A stretch of 64,000 bases of DNA from Sphingobacteriales bacterium JAD_PAG50586_3. GTDB taxonomy: Bacteria; Bacteroidota; Bacteroidia; CAMBQF01. The translations under genes and the position numbers were made by a program. The notes beneath the pieces were generated by a model, which had not been told where the DNA came from, did no database searches, and saw only the letters and a program-made list of their open reading frames with translations. Positions within the stretch are counted from its first letter, which is position 1. Each line of letters begins with the position of its first letter. Of the stretch, positions 25,532-36,085 are shown piece after piece. The stretch lies in NCBI GenBank assembly GCA_023213195.1, contig CP096135.1, positions 3,282,842 through 3,346,841 on the forward strand, written 5' to 3'.

Positions 25532-28433
25532 CTATACTGCCACTGCCCTGTTTAAATTTAGCCATTTAGCTATGCACTCTATCAATACCTTTTTACTTAC
25601 CGGCTTAGGTAAATAGTCAGAAGCGCCGGCGCGTTTGCATATCTCATCATCGCCTACCATTGCGTTAGCAGTTACTGATATTATTGGCAAATCTGTTAGT
25701 TTAAGGTCTTTACGAATCCTCTTCATGGCTTCGTATCCATCCATAACAGGCATCATAATATCCATTAACACAATATCAATATCGGTATGCTCCTGTAGCC
25801 TGTCTAAAGCTTCTTGCCCATTGTTGGCTATTACTACCTGCGGCTTATAATCATCTAATATAGATGTTAAGGAGAAGATATTACGCATATCATCATCAAC
25901 CACCAGTATTTTGTATGCAGCCAGGTTTAAGGTTGAATTCTCCAGAACACTGTCGGCCTCGGTTTTAACCACTGCCGGAACCATAGTCCCCTTGGTATCT
26001 TGACCACCCAAAGGTGCCGGGCTAAATGCTGTTTGAACAGGTTTAACCGATAAAGGCAATTGCTCTACATGTAAGGGTATAAACAACCTGAATGTGCTGC
26101 CTTTGCCTACGGTGCTATCTAACGTCATAAAGCCGCCTAACAAGTTTGATAACTCTTTGCTTATAGAAAGCCCCAAACCTGTGCCACCAAAACGGCGGCT
26201 TGTAGACCCATCGGCCTGGCGGAAGGGCTCAAAAATAAGTTGTTGCTTTTCTTCGGGTATGCCTATGCCACTATCTGCTACTTCAAAGCACAAAGCGTTT
26301 TTACCTTTAAGGCTTTCTATGCTGTGATTACCTGTCATATCTTTAGTAATACGCAGACTAACAAAGCCTTTAGCATCAGTAAACTTAAAGGCATTAGACA
26401 GCAGGTTTTTAATTACCTGAGAGAGGCGCATACGGTCTGTTTCTATTAAATCGGGTATGCTCTTATCTATGGCTACTGTAAAGCGTATGCCTTTGTTTTT
26501 GGCTACTTCGGCAAACAGCATTTGTATATCATGCGCCCAATCTTTAATATCAATCTGGTGTAGGTCTAACTCCATGTGGTTAGACTCTATCTTAGATATA
26601 TCAAGTATATCATTAATAAGCTCCAGCAAATCGTTGCCCGATTTTTGAATAACATTAGCATATTCTACCTGCTTGTTGCTAAGGTTGCTACTTTTATTTT
26701 CGCTTAACAGGTTAGACAGGATTATAATGCTGTTTAACGGGGTGCGCAACTCGTGGCTCATATTAGCCAAAAACTCCGACTTGTATTTATTGGCCTTTTC
26801 CAGTTCTTCGGCCTTAACGCGTATAGCTTCGCGGGCTATTTCTAACGATTCATTCTTAGTGCGGATAGCCTCGTTTTGCTGTTCCAACTCCAGGGCTTTT
26901 TCCTGCATTTTTTGGTTGGCTTGGCGTAGCGCGTCCTCTTTAACAATAAGCTCGGTATTTAGCTTGCGGGCTTCTTTTAATAAATGTTCTGTAGTTTTTT
27001 TACGTAAGATGGTGTCGCAGGTAGAGCCTGTCATATTGCCCACCTGGTAAATCCACTGGGTTTGCAAATTGGTAAAGGCTGTTGCCGATGTTAACTCTAA
27101 CACGCCCATTACTTCACCATCAAACACCAAAGGGGTATATAATACATGGGTAGGATGTATGCCTGCAACTCCTGAGTGTAGGGTTACACCATCGGAAACT
27201 GACAGCGATTGCTGTTGTTTACTAACAGCAACCTTGCCTATAATACTTTGGTTTATTTCAAGTACATCAGGTATCTTTTGTCCGTAAACAGGGTTAGAAA
27301 ATGATTGCAACTTTAGCTTAGGACTAATGGGGTCTGCAATATCTAACCTGTAAAAAGCACCATCTAGCCCACCGGTATACGCTACAATGTATTTAAGTAC
27401 ATTATCGGCCAGTTTAGTAATACTATCGGGGTTATTGCGTAGTATGTTACCCACCTCATTTAAGCCTTGGTTTACCCAGTTACGGTCGCGCTCTTCTGCG
27501 GTAAACTTGGTTAAGTTCACCTTCATATCTATAAGGGCCGCGCCAAGCTCATCATGCTTACTAAGTGGAGTATGCTCTGCAGTAAAGTTACCCTTACCAA
27601 TATTGTTTGCAAACTCTGTAGTTTGCCGCAGGTTGGCTGCTAAGGTTGTTTACAGATGTTATCATCTCGCCAATCTCGTCTTTGCGGGCAGGCATGTTTA
27701 CTTCAGATAGTTTACCAAGGCCCAAGGCGTTAATACCCTCTTTTATAGCTATAATAGGTTTGGTAATGCTGTTAGACATATAAAAACCCAATATCAAGCT
27801 TACAAATACAAACAAAATCAATACGCTTATTACCAGGTTACGCATGTATACAGACATGTCGTTAATGGCATTTTGCAGGTTGGCTTTTTGTACCTTTTGG
27901 TTGCTAATAATGAAGTGAAGGTTATCAATAATAACAGCTGTTTTGGGCAATACAACTTCTTCTAGCGCACTTTCTGCATCCAGTTTATGGGCAGGGTCAT
28001 CATAATCTTCAAAGGTTTGTAGCTTTTGAATAACGTCTTTTTGGTCTAAAACCAACGATTCAAAGTTATCAATGGTAATATCTAAACTATCTACAAGGGC
28101 TTTGCTGGTCCAGTGTTTAGAAAGGCCTAATAGCCTGCCTTTAAGCGTAGGAAATTTATCGGCATGCAATTGCTTTAGGGCTTCCTTATCATCAACCTTA
28201 GAGCGTAAAAACACCCAGTTGGTAGTTAGCATTTTAGACTCTACAATAAGCAGTTCAAAATCGTCCATAGCCTTTAGCGATGGGTCTACCACCTCGGCTA
28301 TGTAGTTGCTGTTTTCTTTGCTATTCATTAAAATGTTGTAGCAAAAAACAGATAGCATTGTACATAATACTATAAGCGCTGAAAAGCTTAAGAAAATGCG
28401 TTGTGTTATACCTATTTTAAATTTCATTTTCAT
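25532..28433 (-). CDS. transmembrane hybrid histidine kinase with GAF domain (one frameshift here)
   Basis: The reconstructed protein has about 966 residues. It has a transmembrane helix (FLSFSALIVLCTMLSVFCY), a periplasmic four-helix-like sensor of about 150 residues, a second helix (NLVISVLILFVFVSLILGFYM), HAMP (ITKPIIAIKEGINALGLGKL), a GAF domain (VYGQKIPDVLEINQSIIG), a long coiled coil, HisKA (SHELRTPLNS), HATPase (NLLSNAFKFT, GIGIPEE, GGTGLGLSI) and a C-terminal receiver (ILVVDDD, LMDIMMPVMDG). The break at 27640-27645 (CTAAGG; CCAGG restores NLAANLRQTTEF) lies in the HAMP region. It follows the TonB receptor by 11 bases in the same operon and probably reads an envelope signal from it. 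Confidence 0.87.
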
Positions 28434-28444
28434 AACCCTATGAA

Positions 28445-30408
28445 TTAATCGTTAAATGAAAATTTATAGCGCAGGCGTATCATATACTCTCTTGTTGAGC
28501 CCGGCAGGGCATCTGTAAAAGACCTATGTGCCTGTATAAACTGATAGTTTTGTCCCAGTATATCAAATACCCCTGCCCCAATGCTTAAGCCGCTAATTAC
28601 ATTCTCATAATTGATGTAGGTAGAAAGCAGATAGGTGGGTTTAACCCTATATAGCTGCTCCAAGCTGTTATAGCCGTAACGCTCGCTATAAAAAACAAAT
28701 ACGGGGTTTACGCTTAGCTTTTTTGTAAGGTTGATGCTGCCGCTAAGCGTTAGTTTATGCGCCGGAAAAGCAAGCGTAAGGTTTGAGTTGCCTTGTACCC
28801 GGTATATATCTACCCTTTGTTTATGTGCTTATGGTAATAAGAGTAGTTTAAATTAAAATACCCGCCTTTGCTTTTTAACCTAAACTCAAACTCTCCTCCG
28901 CGGGTACCGCTACGGTCGTCGTTTACATAATTCTCCACATCGTTTAACAGGGTATATACAATGGGGTTGGTAACCTTATTATCAAAAACGTTTACGGTAA
29001 CATACATTTTATCTGTTATCTGCATGCCAACTTCAGCTTCAGACACGGTAACCATTTCGGGCTTAATATCAGGGTTTACATCAAGGTTAGAAATAACAGG
29101 CGCCCTGTATGCCCAGCTATACATAAGCTTTGCATGAAACCTACCAAAAACCTTAGTAACCGCAGCCCTAGGAAGCACCACATAGCCAAAACGGTTATGC
29201 TTATCTAACCTTACGCCTGCGGTAAAATTGGCCCACTTAGATGTGTACTGCCCTTGCAGGTAGCCGGTGTAATTGGTGTATGCAATTTTATTGTCGCCAT
29301 TAGTAAAACGGTAATGCGATTCATTTGAATATACCTTGGCATGGTCTGCAAAAAACTCGCCACCGGCGGTTAGTTCCAACTTATCAATAGGTTTGTAATT
29401 TAGCTGGACGGCAGCAGTATAGCGGTAGGTAGAAATATTGGTGTTATACGATGCTGTATCTGTTTTATCAGTTAAAAACCATGGTAATTGCTGCTTATAA
29501 GTTAAACGGGGTATAATGCTAAACTTATCGCTTACCTTATAAGTATACTTAACATTTGCCATGTGTGCCCTAAATAAATAGTTATTGCTAATAAGGGTAG
29601 ATTGCAGGTTATAACTATCATAAATATAGCTTGCCTCTAAGCCTTTGTATTTAAAGGCTGCGTTAACATGGCCTGTTGAAATTCCCGAACTGTCTGCATA
29701 GTTTACTAGGCCGTAAGTCGGGTTGTTAATTGTACGGTCGCTCATGTTTAGCTGGCCTAACATTACGTTTACTTTAAAGTTGATGCCATTGCTAAACTCT
29801 TTGCCGCCACCTATATTAACCGTGCGGCGGGCAAGTGCTTTATCCATTTGCCCGTAGGTAATGTTGGCCCCAATGCCGTTAATTTTTTTACCATCGCGGG
29901 TAATAATGTTTATAACCGCTAACGATGCGTTGCCGCCGTATATAACAGAGCCGGGGCCACGTATTATCTCAATACGCTCTATATTAGTTACCGGATAGTG
30001 CCCCACAAATTGTAACGACCCATACGATGTTTCCATCATATCAATACCATCTATCTGTAAAAGCACCTTGGCCTCTTGTGCCCAAATGCCGCGTATACCC
30101 ATACCTACAACTCCCTCTACATCTTCGGCAAAATCAAAACCCGGTACCAGCCTTAATATATCAATTAAATCTCTGGCGCCTGAGTTTCTTATTTCCTCGC
30201 CGGTAACAATGGTTACCACCGCGGGGGTTTCGCGCATGGTTTGCTCGTTTCTAGAAGCAACGGTAATTTTTACCTTCATTAAATCTTCAAGAGACAAAAC
30301 ATCGTCTTCGGCCTGTGCAGTTGTATCTGACGGAATAGGCTGGGCTATAACGCCTGTAGACATTACCAGTAAAAAGACCATAAATAAAAGCACTTTTTTC
30401 ATAAACAA
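28445..30408 (-). CDS. TonB-dependent receptor (one frameshift here)
   Basis: A signal peptide, an SLEDLMKVKITVASRNEQ segment (TonB-box-like region), the plug domain (TPAVVTIVTGEEIRNSGARDLIDILRLVPG style; IERIEIIRGPGSVIYGGNA) and a beta-barrel are visible, about 654 residues. It lacks the carboxypeptidase-like N-terminal domain of SusC and is nearer the BtuB/Cir type. The frame breaks at T3 28816-28818 (plus strand, one base short), and the barrel continues to FSFND at 28445. Such receptors import or sense ligands at the outer membrane. Its place between yfiR-like and kinase genes favours sensing. The ligand is unknown. Confidence 0.87.
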
Positions 30409-30423
30409 TAGCTCTTATGTTTT

Positions 30424-30987
30424 TTATATAACCACCGCCAGTTTTAGCAAGTCGGTAGCTATTTTTAATCCTTTATTTTCTATTATAGATTTGTTAATTT
30501 CAAACTTTAGCTTTTCGTCTTTTATAAAAAAGCTTATATCAGCGCCTTTGCGGGCAAAGCCTTCTTTTTCAGACACCAACAACGCTTTAGCCAAGGCAAC
30601 TTTAGCTGATATAGCCCCCAATTGGCTGCTAGATTTTGATGACACAAAAACCAGGTGTACGCCGGCAAAATCAGCGTCGCTGTGCATGTATTTAATTACA
30701 ATGTTTTGGTTACCTACTTTTTTACCTACAAAAAATTGCTTTATAGCTTTGGTAGCATTGCTCTCACCCACAATGGCAATTACAAAATCGCCTGCTTTTT
30801 TATTGGTAGGCCAGTCTATATACTTGGTAAAGTGGTAAATGTATTTAGGGTAAAAGGTGTAATCCATGTCCTGCTGGGCGTTTAGCCTAGCAGGGCTTAG
30901 CAGCACCATTAAAAAGGCAAACAAAATCAACCCATACCTTACACAGGTACAGTTTTTAAGTATTGATTTTATCTTACCAAACGCCAT
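30424..30987 (-). CDS. YfiR-family (DUF4154) periplasmic protein
   Basis: This 187-residue protein has an export signal (YGLILFAFLMVLLSPARLNAQ) and the YfiR-family pattern: YPKYIYHFTKYIDWP, DFVIAIVGE, GVHLVFVSSKSS, and LLVSEKEGFARKGADISFFIKDEKLKFEIN. In Pseudomonas, YfiR is a periplasmic repressor of the diguanylate cyclase YfiN; here no cyclase is encoded nearby. It is the first gene of the operon with the TonB receptor and two kinases, 15 bases before the receptor gene. I infer that it transmits or modulates a signal between receptor and kinase in the periplasm. Confidence 0.85.
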   Translation of the reverse strand: MAFGKIKSILKNCTCVRYGLILFAFLMVLLSPARLNAQQDMDYTFYPKYIYHFTKYIDWPTNKKAGDFVIAIVGESNATKAIKQFFVGKKVGNQNIVIKYMHSDADFAGVHLVFVSSKSSSQLGAISAKVALAKALLVSEKEGFARKGADISFFIKDEKLKFEINKSIIENKGLKIATDLLKLAVVI

Positions 30988-31202
30988 AGCGTGCTTTTTT
31001 ATGTTTTTGCCCCTTGCGGGGTATTTTAGCTATTTATATATCTGACCTTAATACTTTTAACAATCCCTTTGTAGGGAGGGGTTAACAAACTGATAAAGTG
31101 CAGAACGTTGTAGCCTTATTTTTTACTACACAATAAGTTAACTAGATAAATAAGTACTGTCAATAGGCATGGTACAAAGTGGGTAAAAGTGCATAGCAGA
31201 AA

Positions 31203-31233
31203 AAAGGCAGCCCCTATATAGTAGACTGCCTTT
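31203..31233 (-). terminator. rho-independent terminator of GAPDH gene
   Basis: On the minus strand AAAGGCAG...CTGCCTTT forms an 8-pair stem followed by T's, 32 bases past the GAPDH stop. The remaining 30988-31202 holds no gene. Confidence 0.7.
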
Positions 31234-31264
31234 ATCAAAATACAGTGTATTTCTTACATTGATA

Positions 31265-32263
31265 TTACAACGATTGCCAATAGGTAATTAAATCGGCCAG
31301 GCGGTTAGAGTAGCCCATCTCATTATCGTACCAACCAATAATTTTAACCATTTTACCTTTTACTGATGTAAGCTCAGAATCGAAGATTACAGAGTGTGGG
31401 TTACCAACAATGTCAATAGATACCAAAGGCTCATCGGTATACTCAACAATGCCTTTTAACGGGCCATCGGCGGCGGCTTTAAAAGCTGCTTTAATCTCAT
31501 CTTCGGTAGCATCGGTTTTTAACAACACCGTACAATCGGTTAAAGAACCATCAGGCACCGGCACACGAATGCCACAGCCACCCAGTTTACCATCAAGGTG
31601 AGGAAAAATTTTGGTTAATGCCTTGGCAGCCCCTGTAGTTGTGGGGATGATTGACACCGCAGCAGCGCGGGCACGGCGCAAGTCTTTGTGCGGCGAGTCG
31701 TGCAGGCGTTGGTCGCCGGTATAGGAGTGTATGGTAGATACCTCTCCGCACTCTATGCCCCACTTATCGTCCAGCACCTTAATCATAGGCGCGGCGCAGT
31801 TTGTGGTGCACGATGCATTAGAAACAATAGTATCTGCCGCCGATAACGTAAGGTGGTTTACCCCCATTACTATAGACTTGGTTTCATCTTTTGGCGGGGC
31901 TGATATTATTACTTTTTTAGCGCCTGCCTTTATATGCTTTTGGCACTTCTCGGTATCAAGGTATAAACCGGTAGATTCTATTACCACATCAACATTTAAG
32001 GCAGCCCAGGGCAAAGCCTCAGCATCTTTCTCGGCATATACAGGTATGCTTACGCCGTTTACAATAATGTTTTTATCGTCTGATGAAATGGTTAAGGTAC
32101 TTTTGCGGTGTACAGAGTCGTACTTAAGCAGGTGGGCCAGTGTTTTAGGGTCGGTAAGGTCGTTAATAGCCACTACCTCTGTGTTATCGCGGTCGGCAAG
32201 CACTTTAAAAACGGTGCGGCCAATACGGCCAAAGCCATTAATTGCAACTCGTATTTTGCTCAT
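31265..32263 (-). CDS. gap: glyceraldehyde-3-phosphate dehydrogenase, type I
   Basis: This intact 332-residue enzyme has the NAD-binding start IRVAINGFGRIGR, VAINDLTD (acidic residue typical of NAD rather than NADP use), the catalytic SNASCTTNC with Cys152, His in TIHSYTGDQ, RARAAAVSIIPTTTGAAKA and the C-terminal SWYDNE-type motif (GWYDNEMGYSNRL). It oxidises glyceraldehyde-3-phosphate to 1,3-bisphosphoglycerate in glycolysis, or the reverse in gluconeogenesis. It is monocistronic with its own terminator. Phosphofructokinase lies 2.7 kb away on the other strand. Confidence 0.96.
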   Translation of the reverse strand: MSKIRVAINGFGRIGRTVFKVLADRDNTEVVAINDLTDPKTLAHLLKYDSVHRKSTLTISSDDKNIIVNGVSIPVYAEKDAEALPWAALNVDVVIESTGLYLDTEKCQKHIKAGAKKVIISAPPKDETKSIVMGVNHLTLSAADTIVSNASCTTNCAAPMIKVLDDKWGIECGEVSTIHSYTGDQRLHDSPHKDLRRARAAAVSIIPTTTGAAKALTKIFPHLDGKLGGCGIRVPVPDGSLTDCTVLLKTDATEDEIKAAFKAAADGPLKGIVEYTDEPLVSIDIVGNPHSVIFDSELTSVKGKMVKIIGWYDNEMGYSNRLADLITYWQSL

Positions 32264-32392
32264 AAAAACTAATTATAGGGTAAATTTAGTATATCTGTCA
32301 ACTAACAAATACGCCCATTTATAGTTCTTATCAAGGCCATTACTAACAATAAAAGTTCAGGGGTCAGGGAACCGGTAACTGACAACAGGAAA

Positions 32393-33046
32393 CTACCCCT
32401 TTTTATACTTACGGCTCCAAAAAATAATTAACGGAACCAGTAATAGCGTAGGTAGTAACCAGGCTACTAAACCAGGCAGGCCAATATATTTATCGTTATT
32501 AACCACTAAAAACGCTGTAACAGCCGCTATGTAGCCACCAACCATACCAGCAATGTGGCCTTCAATCCACAAGATCTTGCTGGTGGGTTGCTTTATAAAG
32601 CTGTTTACCGATTTATATACACCCCGCACACCTACTAAACCAAATACCAGGCTTACTATACCCATAGATATGGCACCGTTAGCAATAAGGTATATGCCCC
32701 ATACAACCATGCCAGCCATAAAAAGGCCGGCTACTATATTCAACAACCAGTCTACAACGGCGGGCTTTTGCCCCCTGTGCAGCTTTTTAAGGTATAGAGA
32801 GCGGTAACCACTAGCCACCAGGTAATAACTGAATATGCTGATAAGGAATAAGAACTGTAGATTTTTTATTAGCGATACAGTAAAGCCGGTAAGAAAGACC
32901 ACCGTCATGCCTGCAAAAAATATTTTGCCAAACAGCCTGTGTGTGTTGTTGCCTTTGGTGACTACCATGGGCAAAATGCCACTTAAAAGTGATAATGCAC
33001 CGCCTGCAATATGTATTATAATTAACGTGTGTAGCAGTTTTTCCAT
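32393..33046 (-). CDS. multi-pass membrane protein, DUF2306-like
   Basis: This 217-residue protein (start ATG 33046) has about seven hydrophobic segments, beginning with LLHTLIIIHIAGGALSLLSG and followed by THRLFGKIFFAGM, a motif shared with DUF2306-like proteins (conserved His residues in HI-A-G and THR-G-K). Later segments include SMGIVSLVFGLVGVRGVY and WIEGHIAGMVGGYIAAVTAFLV. Function unknown. The conserved histidines suggest haem or metal contact. It lies 12 bases after the exported protein gene (33059-33905) on the same strand. Confidence 0.75.
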   Translation of the reverse strand: MEKLLHTLIIIHIAGGALSLLSGILPMVVTKGNNTHRLFGKIFFAGMTVVFLTGFTVSLIKNLQFLFLISIFSYYLVASGYRSLYLKKLHRGQKPAVVDWLLNIVAGLFMAGMVVWGIYLIANGAISMGIVSLVFGLVGVRGVYKSVNSFIKQPTSKILWIEGHIAGMVGGYIAAVTAFLVVNNDKYIGLPGLVAWLLPTLLLVPLIIFWSRKYKKG

Positions 33047-33058
33047 ACACAAATATGG

Positions 33059-33905
33059 CTATTTATATTCATAATCAACATCGGCCCACAGGCCCACACC
33101 CACAGGGGCTTTTTCCCATACGGCCTGGCTGGTTTTGCGCGCAAAGCTTTGGCCTTTAAACAGTTTGCACGAGAAAAACAGATTGCCTTTGCCCAAATCT
33201 TTTAGCCATTCTATAGAAATAGCTACCGGCTGGTTAAAACTGATATCGTATTTAGAAATATCAACATCAACAATACCCTGTTTAATGCCTGACGACACAT
33301 AAATAGCCTGGTTAAGTATATTTTCGGCAGGCATGCCTTTCTTATTTAGCGCATAAACGTTTAAGCGGAAGAAAACAGAGTCGTAGCCCGATTCGGCTAT
33401 GCTTATGTATACCTTTTTAAGGTAGGCGGTCTTTTTTATTGTAGGGGATAACGGTGGCAAGCTCGCTACCCAAATCGTTGCTGGAAAAGCCTCCTGTAAC
33501 AATATCAGTATCGGTTACTACGCCCAGCTTTAGGCTTTTATAAAACTTAGGCTTTATAACAACGGTAGACAGTATGGTTTCTTTTTGCCTAAGCGGCACA
33601 GGCAGGGTGCGCATTTTTAACTGCTCCACACTAAAAATCAAATCATCGTACCCAATGCACGAAAATTTAACCGTATCGGTAATAATAGCGCCCGTTAGGT
33701 CTATGGTAAAATTGCCCTGCTCATCGCTAACGGTGCCAATGCCTTTGTGCAGAACCCCAATGTTTACAAAGGGAATAGCCTTTTTTGTGGTAGCATCTAT
33801 CACCTTGTTGGTATATACCGTTGCAATGGGTTGCCCACTTCCCGCTGATACAAAAGTCGTGCTTCCCCCAACTATAAAACATATTATAACAAACAATAAC
33901 CTCAT
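33059..33905 (-). CDS. exported protein with CarboxypepD_reg-like domain (one frameshift here)
   Basis: About 282 residues: a signal peptide (LLFVIICFIVGGSTTFVSA), a carboxypeptidase-regulatory-like beta-sandwich (NKVIDATTKKAIPFVNIGV, GTVSDEQGNFTIDL, DTVKFSCIGYDD), then a region resembling Bacteroidota envelope proteins with KKVYISIAESGYDSVFFRLNV. The frame breaks at T6 33432-33437 (plus strand, one base short). The repair gives YNKKRPPTLKKVYIS. It probably sits in the periplasm or at the outer membrane. Exact role unknown. The divergent universal stress protein gene shares its upstream region. Confidence 0.75.
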
Positions 33906-33927
33906 TATCCGGTTAAATTTAAAGTAT

Positions 33928-33974
33928 AAATGATGTACATCATTTTTTATGCCGAAATGCTACCTTTACCTTTG
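33928..33974 (+). promoter_or_regulatory. FNR/CRP-like palindrome plus promoter of the stress protein gene
   Basis: AAATGATGTACATCATTT (33928-33945) is a perfect 18-bp palindrome with TGAT-N4-ATCA half-sites as used by FNR-type regulators. The -7 box TACCTTTG is at 33967-33974. Taking the start 7 bases past the box centre, the palindrome is centred about 41 bases upstream, the class II activator position. Confidence 0.65.
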
Positions 33975-33992
33975 TAATATAAAATCTAAAGC

Positions 33993-34813
33993 ATGAAAAC
34001 TATATTAGTACCTGTTGATTTTTCAAAGTGTTCAAACAACGCTGCAAAATATGCCATGCAAATTGCTGCACAGGCTAAATGTAAAGTAATTTTATTAAAC
34101 AGCTACCACGTACCCATTAGCATGGCCGAGGTGCCCCAAATTACCGACCTTAGTACTGAACTAAAAAACGACTCTGCCGGGCTGGCTAAAAAACTTGCCG
34201 CTACTTTGCAAAAGAAGCCCCGGGTGTAGTTATAGAAACATGCATTGTTGCAGGCTTTGCCCACGATGCTATTATTGCCGAAGCGCAGGCTAAAAAAGTT
34301 GATTTAATTATAATGGGTACCCGTGGCAAACACGGTGTGCTTGATGAAATTTTTGGCAGTGTAACATCGGGTGTAATTGCACATAGCAAGTTGCCTGTAT
34401 TGGCTGTGCCAGAAGGTTCCCGCTTTAAAGGGGTTACTAAAATTGCCCTGTCTGTAGATTTATACCCTAACGCGCATAAAAACGCGCTGGAACCACTAAT
34501 TGACTTTGCAAAAACATTTAATGCCGAAGTGCTGCTATACCACATTGCCGAAACCGATATGCTGAATATTTGGGGTTTTGATAAAGAGAAAGCACGCATT
34601 ACCAAAGCATTGGGTACTGTTAAGCACCGCTTTTTTGAAGAAGATACTAACGATGTTACCGGCGGCATAGATAAGTTTGTACGCAAACACAAGGCCGAAG
34701 TACTATCTGTAATATCGCGCAAGCATAATTTTATAGAAAGGCTGTTTTGGCGCAGTATTACCCGCCGCATGGCCTTGCATAGCAAAATGCCGTTTTTGGC
34801 GTTACCGGAATAA
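33993..34813 (+). CDS. tandem universal stress protein (one frameshift here)
   Basis: About 273 residues with two UspA-like domains. The first has KTILVPVDFSKCSNNAAKYAM and the ATP-binding-type loop GTRGKHGVLDEIFGSVTSGVI followed by HSKLPVLAVPE. The second starts at VTKIALSVDLYP and ends HSKMPFLALPE, with a degenerate loop. The first domain should bind ATP. The frame breaks at A4 34210-34213 (one base short; repair gives QKEAPGVVIE). An FNR-like palindrome lies upstream, so induction under low oxygen is plausible; Usp genes of other bacteria are often so regulated. Confidence 0.87.
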
Positions 34814-34817
34814 TTTT

Positions 34818-34953
34818 ACTGCTCCCTCCTGCAAAGGAAGGGAATGAATTCCAACACCGATAGGTGGCATGAAGAAAGGGGTGGTGGGCACATGTTCTCA
34901 CCCCTCCCCCGACTACTGCGTGTCGGGGTACTCCCCTTTGCAGGGGGAGAGTC
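34818..34953. repeat. C-rich hairpin repeat between stress protein and pfkA
   Basis: CTCCCTCCTGCAAAGGAAGGGA and CCCCTCCCCCGAC...GTCGGGG...CTCCCCTTTGCAGGGGGAG fold into adjacent hairpins. Same general plan as the other C-rich repeats. Confidence 0.55.
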
Positions 34954-34970
34954 TTATTAATTATTTTTTT

Positions 34971-35945
34971 ATGAGCATACAAACCATTGGACTATTAACA
35001 TCGGGCGGTGACTCTCCGGGGATGAACGCCTGCATACGCGCTGTTGTGCGCACTGCCATTACCAAAGGCCTTAAAGTAAAAGGTATACGGTATGGCTACC
35101 AAGGCATTATTGATGATAACATTGTAGACCTACAGGCTAAAGATGTATCTAACATTATACAGCGCGGCGGCACTATCTTAAAAACATCGCGCAGCAAAGA
35201 GTTTCCAACGCCGCAAGGCATGCAAACAGCCTGGGATAACCTAAAAAAAACAATATTGATGCTGTTATTGCCATAGGTGGCGATGGTACATTTAGGGGTG
35301 CGAATGAATTTTCAGCATTTTCGGGCATACCGTTTATTGGTATACCGGGTACTATTGATAACGACCTTGCCGGTACCGATTATACCATAGGCTTTGATAC
35401 GGCAGTGAACACCGCCCTTGATGCTATTGATAAAATTCGCGATACGGCCGACTCGCACGACAGGCTTTTTTTATAGAAGTGATGGGGCGCGATGCGGGAT
35501 ATATTGCCCTATACAGTGGCCTTGCCGGTGGAGCCGAAGCTTTGGTAATACCCGAAACCCCTACTGACATTAATCAACTAATAAGCACACTGCGCAGCGG
35601 TTGGGGCCGCAAAAAAGCAGCAAAATTGTTGTGGTGGCCGAAGGTGATGATGCAGGTGGCGCTAACGATATAGCCCAAAAGGTAAAGGAGCAATTTAACG
35701 AGATTGATACCCGGGTTAGTATTTTAGGCCATATACAACGCGGTGGTAAACCTACTACCATAGACAGGTTGTATGCCACCCGCATGGGCTTTGCCGCGGT
35801 AAACGCGTTAATAGCAGGCCAACAAAATATTATGGTGGGCATAGTAAACAACCGGGTGCTGTTTACCCCGTTGGCAAAAGCAGTAAAACTAAGGCCAGAG
35901 ATAGATGCTGAACTGTTGGAAATGGTAAGGGTTTTATCATCGTAG
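34971..35945 (+). CDS. pfkA: ATP-dependent 6-phosphofructokinase (three frameshifts here)
   Basis: PFK phosphorylates fructose-6-phosphate with ATP, the committed step of glycolysis. After repair about 325 residues: [18 protein letters not shown] (nucleotide site), [33 protein letters not shown] (catalytic Asp in TIDND), [12 protein letters not shown] (substrate site) and [12 protein letters not shown]. Three homopolymers are each one base short: A8 at 35243-35250, T7 at 35466-35472 and A6 at 35611-35616. Every repair restores a family motif, so the gene is surely intact in the cell. I chose ATG 34971 rather than upstream in-frame codons, which lie in a repeat. Confidence 0.93.
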
Positions 35946-36056
35946 ATAACATTAATAAAACATATCTTTAAATTGGCTTGGCATTACATTAACACAGATT
36001 TAACCTACTTAACATTGCTATAACATAGGCTTAAATAGGAGGCAATAACAGCAGGG

Positions 36057-36064
36057 TACCTTTG
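36057..36064 (+). promoter_or_regulatory. -7 promoter box of TonB receptor gene
   Basis: TACCTTTG, 21 bases before the ATG at 36086. Confidence 0.55.
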
Positions 36065-36085
36065 CAGTAAATAAAAACCCAACAC

